Shown here: positions 1 through 27,218 of the stretch, piece after piece | Layout of the letters: each line of letters begins with the position of its first letter | Position numbering within the stretch: the stretch's first letter is position 1 | Translations under genes and position numbers: made by a program | Source: Ministeria vibrans ATCC 50519 | Lineage: Eukaryota > Opisthokonta > Filasterea | Direction: 5' to 3' | NCBI GenBank assembly: GCA_943704425.1 | Contig: CALSCP010001168.1 | Coordinates: forward strand, 38,151 to 102,150 | Length of the DNA: 64,000 nt | The notes under the pieces: model-generated | The model's input: the letters and a program-made list of their open reading frames with translations, nothing else | Databases searched by the model: none | What the model was told of the DNA's origin: nothing

Positions 1-14076
<14,076 letters not shown>

Positions 14077-14278
14077 GATAGCGGTGAAAATAATAATAAT
14101 TAATAAAATATAACGTCATGTTGATTTGATTATTGATTACATATAATATTATTATATCAATAAGAAACTGGTCAAAGCGACAGGCTCGACGTGATTTACG
14201 TGTCACTCAACTGCTGAAATGACGGTCGGGGCTTGTAAAGTTTGTTTGAACTAGAGTATTGAAATTTTTTCATTTGGC

Positions 14279-15164
14279 TCAGGAATGAGACTCGACGATG
14301 GGAGCTTGATAGCTGCTGGACGCAGCAGCAGCAGCAGCGCCATGGGTCTCCTCACGGATGGGCTCGTACGGGCCTTGGTCTGAGCAAAGACAAGACAAAA
14401 AAAAAAAGAGTTCGAGGAGGCATATACACACACGTCATAGTGTCATAGTGAAGACGTACTGGGAGGAGGGTTGCCGAAGCTGCCGGAGGCTGAGACGGTG
14501 ACACCTGGGACAGAGAATTCGCCACCGCGTTGTTTGAATTCGTTCCAGACGAAGAAGAGCGACGGAACTTTGGTGAGCAGACCAATGATGCCAAAGGCAA
14601 ATGAAAAGCGCATCGTATCATACGCCTGACCGTTTGCTAAAGACACGACGAACAACGACATACTGGGTTAGACGAACATCTGCACTCGGCGAGCTCTTAC
14701 CAGACAGATCGTACTGGGTGACATACAAACCAAAGCAGAGACTGTCATTAAGAATGGAGAAGAGCATGATCGCAAAATACTACATGTGATGGTATAGTTT
14801 TAGTCCATCTCACGACGTTCGTTTTGCAATTACCATGCCAACTGCGTCGGAGCTCTGACGGTCAGCCAGTGCCCAGACACCCACAATGCACATGGAGAAG
14901 TTGACCATGAGGAATGATGCCCCGCCAATGGGGATGGAGGAGACAATCGCCCTACGATTCGGTTTTAGGGAGTCACGTCGTCTGGCCGGTCGCCGTTGCG
15001 CTTACCAAGCCCAGCAGAAGAAGTGCCACATCACAATGACTTTCAGGGCAATGCGAGGAAGGCCGCATGTAACCTGCGTGCGTGCGTGTGGGTCAGGGGG
15101 GGAGCGCAGTTTGTTTCAGTTTGTTTACTGTGGTCGTCACGCCGGATTGATAGGTGTCAGCCAT
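14279..15164 (-). CDS. AGTRAP: AGTRAP-like multi-pass membrane protein
   Basis: Six exons (15164-15129, 15073-15006, 14951-14834, 14779-14701, 14636-14460, 14379-14279) join in frame to give 192 residues; human AGTRAP (type-1 angiotensin II receptor-associated protein) has 159. The match comes from the family hallmark: a last hydrophobic segment (FGIIGLLTKVPSLFFVW) followed by NEFKQRGGEF, which corresponds to the YRERGGEL region of AGTRAP. Earlier hydrophobic stretches (KVIVMWHFFCWAW; FLMVNFSMCIVGVWALA; YFAIMLFSILND) fit a small polytopic protein. The tail is polar, with an Ala run and a YEPI segment. In animals the family helps internalise a G-protein-coupled receptor at the plasma membrane or vesicles; no such receptor need exist here, so the role is unknown. 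The start is the first Met upstream of a good donor. It diverges from MUTYH. Confidence 0.68.
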
Positions 15165-15367
15165 TGGGAGCCTCGAGTGTTTGATATGGATTCCACACAG
15201 TCTGAAATGTACGAAAACGGAACTTGTGGCGCTCGAAGATTTTTTTGATTTAGGAATAAATGAAGTCGAAAAGTTTACTCAAAAAGGAGAGAGAGAGAGA
15301 GAAATATTAATACACATATTACTTTTTAGTTTTTACTTTTTGATGATCACCGATTTTTCTTTCCTTC
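15165..15367. promoter_or_regulatory. Divergent intergenic region AGTRAP-like / MUTYH
   Basis: 203 bp between two start codons on opposite strands. It is AT-rich in the middle with a short AG run near 15289. It must hold the promoters of both genes; no specific site is recognisable. Confidence 0.5.
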
Positions 15368-17019
15368 ATGAGGCGAACCAAGTCAGCCGCGGCTGCCGCG
15401 TCGTCGCCTTGTAAAGGAAAACAACACTCGTCAACTGCAGCTCGGAGCTCGGCGACACTGGGGGACATTGAGGATTTGTGTTGTGATCTGCACAAAAAGT
15501 AAACGACACACAGTCAGAGAGAGAGAGAGAGAGATGAAACCTCATTGTCGTCTTCTCAGACAGCACGACGTCGAAAAGGTTCGCGCAGCACTTTTACCAT
15601 GGTACGATGCGCACCGTCGACAGTTGCCGTGGCGCGATGAACTGCCGGACGACCTAAATGAGCGCGTAAAGCAATGTTGTGTTTTCGTGCACTCGCTCAG
15701 ACCGTCTTTGTCGACTTCTCTAGGCCTATCACGTCTGGGTGAGCGAAATCATGTGTCAACAGACTCAAGTGGCCACTGTTGTGCCCTATTATCGGACGTG
15801 GACGAGCCGTTGGCCCACCATCGAGTCGCTGGCGAGCGCATCACTTGATGAGGTGAACGAGGTGTGGGCGGGCCTCGGGTACTATTCGCGAGCGCGTCGC
15901 TTGCACGAGGGTGCTCAAAAGATGCGAGGTCGACAGCTGCCGAACAGGGCCGTTGAACTGGAGAAGGAACTGCCGGGGGTGGGCCGGTATACGGCTGGCG
16001 CCATTGCCAGCACAGTGTTTGGTGAAGTGACGCCTGTTGTCGATGGCAATGTGGTGCGCGTACTGAGTCGCCTGGGGGCACTGGGCGCCACGTCGACGGA
16101 CAAAGCCATGATTGATCGACTGTGGAAAACGGCGGGGGCGCTTGTGGATCCGTCGCGACCCGGTGATTTTAATCAGGCACTGATGGAGCTGGGCGCTCGC
16201 GTGTGCACTCCCAAAAGTCCTTCGTGTGAATCGTGTCCTGTCGCCGAGCACTGTCTAGCACGGCGTGTTCACACACTGCACACGGCGTCACTCACTTGCG
16301 CACCTCAACAGTGTCAATGGTGTCTCCCATCCCAGGACGACAACGACACTGTGATGGCGTACCCGCGCAAGCCCGAGCGCAAGCCACCTACCCCCGAGTC
16401 ATATGCTGTTCTCATCCTACGACGTACCTGTGCACCAACACCCGACAGCACGACACAACTGCTCATGCGGCAACGACCGGCCAACAGTGGTCTGCTGGCG
16501 GGTCTGTGGGAGTTTCCCAATTGCGCCTGTGATGTTCAGGCGTCGCCCAATGCCCAACTGATTGCCCTTCGTGACCATCTCACACACCCATCGCTCACGA
16601 CCGTCCTTCCCCAACTGTGCCCTACGCTTTCTATCCAGCGACTTGCCTTGCTCACAGTGCAGTCGCTGCCTACGCCCGTCGAGCATGTCTTCTCGCACCG
16701 CCACCACACGTACCACATCAACGTGCACACACTGCCGGAGCCCATTATGGACGACGACGAGGAGAAGGAGGAGGAGGAAGGCGGCCTGGCACCCGTTACG
16801 ACGGCCGTGGTCGATGAAGACATTCCAAATGGAGCGTGCAAATGGGAGTGGGTTGACGAGACGCGTGTGGGTGCGCTGGGCATCAGCACGGCTATGAAGA
16901 AGGTTTTCGGTGCCCTTTCGGCCAAACCGGTTAAAGAGGGAACGCGTAGGAAGCGCAAGAGCACAGACACACCGTCGTCGGCCCAGCAGCCCACACTGAA
17001 GCGCTTCTTCACGCAGTAA
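15368..17019 (+). CDS. MUTYH: Adenine DNA glycosylase (MutY homologue)
   Basis: Removes adenine mispaired with 8-oxoguanine in base excision repair. Three exons (15368-15498, 15560-15665, 15724-17019) give 510 residues. A basic Ala/Ser-rich N-terminus precedes the core: LPWRDE; catalytic Glu in WVSEIMCQQTQV (about residue 87); helix-hairpin-helix LPGVGRYTAGAI; catalytic Asp in VVDGNVVRV; and a C-x6-C-x2-C-x5-C [4Fe-4S] loop. A Nudix-like MutT domain follows (YAVLILRR, GLLAGLWEFPN, VFSHRHHTYHI) with an acidic loop. The last ten residues, QPTLKRFFTQ, form a PCNA-interacting box (Q-x2-L-x2-F-F). The upstream Met at 15368 was preferred to the one at 15534 because the intron 15499-15559 joins exactly in frame and removes the AG repeat. 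Confidence 0.93.
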
Positions 17020-17092
17020 TATATGTCACATGTAGTAAAATTATGTATAAAAACAAAATATGACTGTAATAATAGAGAGTGGAGAAAGCGAG

Positions 17093-17862
17093 CTAGACAG
17101 AGACGAGAGAGTGAGTTGGAGTGAAGAGCAGATCGGAGGGTTTGAGAGGAGCAACCGACTGTGTGGAGAGGTTGGCAAACACTTCAAGATCACGCAGAAG
17201 ACGCGAGGGAGTGGACGCAGCGGTGAAAGGAGGTAAGTCTAGAAGGTCGGGAGTGCGAGAGTAAGAAGTAATTGAGGAAAATGAGTTTATCGCGCGTGGT
17301 TCACATGTAGCGGACTATAGTATATGTGCGTGTACCAGTGAGTAGTCGTGGGGTGTGTGGCTTCTTTGAGGGTCCCTTCTTGGCTGCGACGCCCTTGGCT
17401 GACGTTTTTGTCGCCAGGGTCTTCAGTTTCTTTTTCGGTTGCGGCTCTTCTTCGTCGCTGTCGCTCTCTTCAGACGACGTCACCACTGCACGTTGGCGTT
17501 TCTTTGTTGGCACAGTCTGTTTCTTCCCCTTTGCTGGAGCACGGTTGGTAATTTCATCATCATCCGAGGAGGAGGACGACGCCGACGACGAGCTCTCGAC
17601 GGGCACTTTCCTCCCTGTCGCATTCTTTCTTTTTGTCGTCTTCGTCGTCGTCTTCGTCGTCGCTGGTGCACTCTTCTTCGTCTTCTGGGCGGCCTTGAGC
17701 TTACGTGCCAACTCTTCGGGTGTCAAACGGTACGGGTGTTTCGACTTGGTGACAGACGTTGCCGCCGCCAGCGTCTTGCCTTTCTTGTACGGATGCGTCG
17801 ATGGAGCTGATGCCTTCTTGCCCACCTTAGGCTTGGTCTTCCTGCTGATATCATCATCATCG

Positions 17863-17903
<41 letters not shown>

Positions 17904-18608
17904 GTCGTCGTCGTCGTCTTCAGATGACGACGAAATCGACACAGCGACCGCCTTGCGCTTGACTCGAGGTTCTTGTTTCACCTGCACAACTCGTTTCTTC
18001 TTGGTCGCCACTCTCTTGGTCGCACCATCCTCCTCCGAATCGCTCTCGTCCACCGCCCGAGCCCGCTGCTCAACGTGTTTGTCTGACGCCTTGCCTGCCG
18101 CCTTACTTGACGCCTTGTCGACCTTTGTTGATGTCTAAGGGAAGTCGACCGTTAAATTTCCTTTGTATTTTTTTTTTTTTGTTTGAATTTTGACAGTTTC
18201 AGCGGTTTCACTTCAAATTGATGTGGATACCTTGCCAAGGACTGTGGTTGACTCGATGGGAGCGGGTGCACAGGTGAAGCTGGACAGATCGGAGGGGGAC
18301 ACTTCGTCTTTGGCGCGCTTGACGATCCAGGCGGACTTGAACGCGACGACGGAGGGCCCTTTGGGGTTTGCTGCCAGCGCGTCCTGCACTTCGCTGTAGT
18401 CGTCGGCAAAGAACCACAGGATGCTGGGATGCGTGAACTTCTCGGAGACCTGGCCGCCGCCTTTCACTGCACAGACGCGTCAGTGTGGTGTGTCAGCAAC
18501 GCGCGCGCTTTTCGCTTTTTTATTTATTGTTTGAAACACACCCCAAGCCTTTTTGGCGGCCGTCGGAACTCCAGGAGCAAACCACGCAAAGCCCTTGAAT
18601 GTACTCAT
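17093..18608 (-). CDS. BRCT-domain protein with acidic/basic low-complexity tail
   Basis: Four exons (18608-18542, 18466-18231, 18134-17336, 17238-17093) give 415 residues. Residues 1 to about 90 look like one BRCT fold: a buried FKGFAWFAPG strand, AKKAW, a glycine turn before VSEKFTHPSILWFF, then GPSVVAFKSAWIVKR with the conserved Trp. BRCT domains bind phosphopeptides or poly(ADP-ribose), usually in DNA damage complexes. The rest is Lys/Ser/Asp-rich with a run of about 20 acidic residues and many basic clusters, typical of a nuclear or chromatin protein. A last exon of about 48 residues (LPPFTAAST...THSLVSV) is inferred from a good donor/acceptor pair; without splicing the frame would stop at 17301. 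I do not recognise the family. It shares a short divergent region with PEX14. Confidence 0.7.
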
Positions 18609-18714
18609 CGTGTTTCCAAAGACTTAAACTTGATTGTATTTTGTCAAATTTGTAAATTCCGAAATGTTTTATTCAATCAACCTTTGTTTCTTTCTTACAA
18701 TCAAATTCTACAAA
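18609..18714. promoter_or_regulatory. Divergent intergenic region BRCT gene / PEX14
   Basis: 106 bp between divergent start codons. AT-rich, no recognised motif. Presumed bidirectional promoter. Confidence 0.5.
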
Positions 18715-18954
18715 ATGGCCAACGAATCCGACAAACCCGAAGCTTCTGCCGACTCTCCAGCTACCGAGCCTCAACTACGCGATGATATAATTGTCACAGC
18801 CATCAAATTTTTAACAAACCCCCAAGTAAGTTCGATGGTCCTTCTCCCTCATTCTCACCCCCTCTCTCTTCCACACACACTCACACACACTCACATACAC
18901 ACATACACACACTCACACACATACATACATACACACATACACACGCATACATAT

Positions 18955-18992
<38 letters not shown>

Positions 18993-20329
18993 TTGTTCTC
19001 TCCTTTGTTCTCTCTTTTGTCCTCTCTCTCGCTCTCGCTCTCTCTTGATTCTTTCCCCCTCTTCTTTTCAATAACAGGTACAAGGAACATCTCGTGATCG
19101 CAAGGAGGCATTCTTACGCGAAAAGGGGCTGAATACGGCGGAAATCACGGCGGCGTTTCAACGCGCGGCGCTCAGCCCAACTCCCTCTCTGTCCACTGTT
19201 GCGCCGACGACCCCGCCCACTGCAACCTGGGCGGACTGGCTCAAGACGGCAGCCATGGCAAGCACAACTGCCTACGTAGCGTCGTCGGCCTTTCGCGAGT
19301 ATGTGTTGCCTTTGATGCAGGAAGAACGTGAGCCAGAACCAGATGCAACCTCTCAACATCTTCAGGTGTGCTTCTCTCTCGCCCAGACGCCTTTTTTGTC
19401 TTTGTTATTGGTTTCGCTTCATCTTTCCACACACACACACACTCTCTCTCTCTATCACTTTGTTTCTTTCTCCTCTCTCCCTCTCTATATTTATATCTAC
19501 GTTGTTTCTCCTCCCCCCCCCCCTTTATCACTTTATCACTGCGTTTCTTTCTACTCCTATCGGACTCTTTCTCAATCGTTTTCCTTTGGTTGTTTTTGCC
19601 AATCCTCTGATAGAGACTCCACGAGCGTGTGAGCAGCCTTGAAGAGTCGCTTGAGCAGTTGCGTGAGCAAGGCGATAACATTCAGGCTGCTTTGAGCTCT
19701 GTCAAGGATCTTCTCACCGCATCGCAGCGTCGTGCAGCTGACGAAAGTGAAGATACCTCCGTGTCTCTGATGCGGCAGTTGAGTCTGATCAAAAGTGATC
19801 ACCAAAGAGTAATACACTTTGACAACAAAACACATACACACAACCCATACATACATACTCACACACACACACATATATATACATATATTTATATAATATT
19901 ATACCCAAAAATGTGCATTGCGCTGAACCTTTCGTGTCGTTTTAGGGCATTTCCGAACTCAAAATGGACGTTCGGTCGGAGTTGCAGAGCGTAAAAAGTC
20001 TCCTTCTCAACCGACGTCAATTTCCCCCAGCACCCACTAGCGCAGCGTCCAGCACAGGCGTCAGCACGAGCACACCCTTGGCTGCCACGACTACCTCATT
20101 GTCGCCGTCGCCATCGCCGTCTCAAACTTCTTCTTCGTCGTCGTCGTCGGTGCCGGTGCCCGTGGTGACTCCCACTGCGACGCAGCTGCCGGCGTGGCAG
20201 GCGGCCCTTGCGCGCCCAAAGGCGTCGCCAGTCATTCCGCCTGACGAGGAGAGTACACAAGAGCGAGAGGAAAACACAGGCGCCAGTGCGACAAAGACGA
20301 CAGACGATTCTCCAACTGCGATGGAATAA
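18715..20329 (+). CDS. PEX14: Peroxisomal membrane protein PEX14
   Basis: Docking factor of the peroxisomal import machinery, which binds the PEX5 and PEX13 receptors at the membrane. Four exons (18715-18825, 19078-19365, 19614-19808, 19946-20329) give 325 residues. The N-terminal helical domain is recognisable: LRDDIIVTAIKFLTNPQVQG, then KEAFLREKGLNTAEITAAFQRA, the pattern that binds WxxxF/Y motifs of PEX5. A weak hydrophobic segment follows (ADWLKTAAMASTTAYVASSAF), then a coiled coil (ERVSSLEESLEQLREQ...). The tail is Ser/Thr/Pro-rich and acidic. Intron 1 holds a CA/CATA/CT microsatellite. An in-frame Met exists upstream, but MANESD is the start expected for the family. It converges on the LRR/WD40 gene with 62 bp between stop codons. 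Confidence 0.9.
18868..18991. repeat. CA / CATA / CT compound microsatellite in PEX14 intron 1
   Basis: CA and CATA units followed by about 15 CT units. Confidence 0.9.
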
Positions 20330-20391
20330 TATTGTACAAATAAGGCATGGTGTAATTCGTATCTCTCTTCCTTCCTTCTTTCTTTCGATAT

Positions 20392-22771
20392 CTACACGTT
20401 TGACGCGGTGCTCTCGCTGGCAGACTGTGTGACGAGTCGTTGCGCCACCGTATGCGTAAGGGGAAACTCGTCGAAGCGCTGCTCAAGGAAGGCGTGCGGG
20501 TGAAGATGGATAAAGTCGATGGTTAGGTCGCAAAGAGAGCGGTGGGGCGAGCGGAATGGACGGCGATAGAGCGAGTCAAGTGTGGACACAAAGAGCGCGT
20601 CGGGTGAGCACACGAGTCCAGTGATGCGCGACGGTCGACGTCCCGCCACGACAGTACGCAGTGGCCATCTTTCAAGAGAGTGCTGAGGTTCCAGATCGAA
20701 TCCCATGTCGGCCGTGCCGTCGTTGGTGTCGTCGTGAGATCGTGTCGCGCCCTCCTCACGCCACATATACACCGTGTGCTTGGTGTCGGCGAAGAAGAGC
20801 GTGCGCGGGCACCACGCCGCAAAAGCAATGGCCAGAAAGCGCGCAGGCAACTCCCTGTCCCGCACGCTGGCCACCACTGCCCCTGACTCCGCGTCCCACA
20901 CAACCACAGAGGCATCCCGAGTGTGATCGCACGAGGTCGCCACGCGACTTCCCGTGCAGTTCCATGTGCAGTATTGCGACGAGCCGCGCACACGGGGCGC
21001 TTCGTCGTCGTCGCCATGGTGGCGGGCGTGTCCACGTGCTGCTATCACAACGAGAGGTGGATTAAGCACTCGAATGGGACTAAACTCGATCGTGTGATGC
21101 CCGTTGTCTTGGTGAACGACGGAAAATGGCACAAGGAACGCCTCAGAACAGTCGGCGGCGACACACAGGACATTGTCGACGGGTGAGACGCGCACGTCGT
21201 TGCAGGGGGCGCGAAAGCCCGCCACGACACCGAGACGCTGCAGTGAGGGAACTGACAATGCATAGACACACGAATCATTGCTCGCCACAAACGCGACGGG
21301 CACTTTGCGGTCGTCGCCAACCATGACAATAGTAACGCTGTTGGCCAATTCACGACTGAGAAGGGCCACAACTCGCGTCTCAACACCTGAAAGGTCGTCA
21401 CAAGTAACGGCACCGTTGGAGTGGGCGCATACAAGATAGCGTTGATGAATGGCATACCCCAGAGGTACCCCCGGCAGTCGTACGTCCGTGATGGGAGTTT
21501 CTTGACGCGAGAAAAAGTCAAGGCGCGAGATGTGTCGCGCAACGGACGCATGAAGATTCGAGTCCGAGTCAAGTACTAGAGCATTGGCGCACTGGTAATG
21601 GCCAGTCTTCGTGGGCTGTTGCCACTGTACGGGTGCACCCATTCGAAAGAGGCTCACGTCGGGTGTGTTGTCGACGGGATCAAAAGCGACTGGCTCTTCA
21701 AAAGCCAATGTCTGTTCGCGCGCATTTCGCTGTTGTGACGAGGCGATCATTAGACGAATCATCGCCCTAACTTGCTCATCCGATGGTCGTTCAGCCGGGT
21801 TTTCCTGGAGTTGCGCGTTGTTAAGAAGCCAAATCTCAATCACTTTTCTGTCTACCTCGTCGCCTTCGTCCACATCCGTCCACTCGTCACCGTCGTCGCT
21901 TCCTTCACTGTGTTCAATGTCAATCTCGGCCTCATCGTCTTCATCTTCATCATCTTCTTCGTCATCATCATCATCGTCGTCATCATCATGATCATCATCG
22001 TCGTCGTCGTCGTCATCGTCGGAATCTTCGATAAACATAGCGTCGGGGTGCACCCATTGGCCAGGATCATTCAGACCAATGGCGTCCCCAGCGGCAGGCC
22101 GCTCGTTACGGTCGCGCAGTTGGTAGAGCCGCTCGCCGTCGGCGCGTGTGAGCACAAACGCATTTCCAGTCGGCTCAAAGTTGTCAAATGCGTTTGGAGG
22201 AAGTGGAACGTTCGTACTGATGTGGTCAGAGAGCACTCTACAGAAAAAGATACAAAAAAGAAAAAAAATTAATGCACAAATGGACAAAAGACAAGAGTTA
22301 CGCGTCGGGAAGTTCATATGTCCGATCAAGCTGCACTAGGGTGGGGATCAACGTAAACGCATTGTGACGGTAGTTGCTGTACGTCTGGACGGGACAGTGG
22401 CGACAAGAGAGCACGATGAGCGGCGTGCGAGCGGAGTGAAGTGGACGCAAAGTATGAATAGGATTGCGATCAAGAAGAAGAATTTTCAGGCTTCTGCACT
22501 GCTGCCCAATCGCCTGCAGACGATCATCGTCAACGCCACAGTTCTGCAGGCCAAGGCGCTGGAGGTGAGCCCAGCTGGGCCAGCTGAATTCGCGGCGCAG
22601 GTTCACAATGTCGACGAGAAAGATGCCCCGGAGCATGTCCATGTCGCTTGCCTCGCGCAGCGACGTGTGCGCGGCCGCGTCGTCTTCGCAGTCGCGGATG
22701 AGCAGGTCGGATATGCCGACTCTGTTGATCAGGGGGCCCTTGACTTCTGCGAGGGCCTCAGAGATGAACAT
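20392..22771 (-). CDS. LRR / acidic linker / WD40-like beta-propeller protein
   Basis: Two exons (22771-22302, 22237-20392) give 771 residues. The first 150 or so contain leucine-rich repeats (LQRLGLQNCGV, LKILLLDRNPI) ending in an LRR-cap-like segment (FTLIPTLVQLDRTYELPD). A linker with more than 40 Asp/Glu residues follows (21850-22030). The C-terminal 450 residues have WD40-type spacing: GYAIHQRYLVCAHSNGAVTC, YCTWNCTGSRVATSC, ASVVVWDAESGAVVASV, FFADTKHTVYMW and ITGLVCSPDALFVSTL. It is probably a scaffold; I know no family with this order. Whether the propeller has seven blades cannot be told by eye. It lies upstream of, and in the same direction as, the nitrile hydratase gene, 248 bp away. 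Confidence 0.75.
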
Positions 22772-23019
22772 GATGAGGTAAGAGGTTGCGCAATAAATAT
22801 GTGCTAATTAAAGTCTAATCACTCGAAGGCACTTGGGACAAAAGTTGTTAAAAAAAACTGATCACTGACCCCCGACGTCTGACTGAGATCCCTATTATTT
22901 TCTTGAAATGAGTGAGTTGAGAGTGATGAAATGAGCGAACCAAAGACTTAAGACTAAACTGTGAGGAGACCTCCCGGAGAAGCTGGTGGATGCAAGATAT
23001 TATAGTACTATTGTATACA

Positions 23020-24849
<1,830 letters not shown>

Positions 24850-24883
24850 TTGAAATAAAGTGATATTATTTTTATTATTCAAG
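24850..24883. promoter_or_regulatory. 34-bp divergent gap nitrile hydratase / NDUFS2
   Basis: The two start codons are separated by 34 bp of almost pure A/T. This is too short for two independent promoters with 5' UTRs, so transcripts must overlap or start very close to the ATGs. Both products carry mitochondrial presequences. Confidence 0.55.
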
Positions 24884-26956
<2,073 letters not shown>

Positions 26957-27006
26957 TTTCTTTCGCCGTACTTTTCCTTTTTTGTGTGTGACTGAATGTG
27001 TGACAG

Positions 27007-27012
27007 AATAAA
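27007..27012 (+). terminator. Possible polyadenylation signal of NDUFS2
   Basis: AATAAA, 51 bp after the NDUFS2 stop codon. It is the clearest canonical signal seen at a gene end; most other 3' ends here lack an obvious one. Confidence 0.4.
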
Positions 27013-27218
27013 AAAATTTGGTAGAGTCTTTTTTATATCATACAGAATAATAGTACATGGTCGTGTTCGGTAGCGGTGAAGGCGTATCGGCGCGCCGTGC
27101 TCCAAACCGAGTGCGTTGTTGCGGCTCACCCAGGGCAGACACGACAACACACGACACGCGAGCACAGTCTGCAAGGATTCAATGTCAGATATTTTACACT
27201 AGTTTTTTTTTTTTTTGA

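Noticed and set aside
15534-15665. MUTYH starting at the Met at 15534
   Set aside because: A first exon at 15368-15498 splices in exact phase into QHDVEKVRAAL, and the Met at 15534 lies in AG-rich intron sequence.
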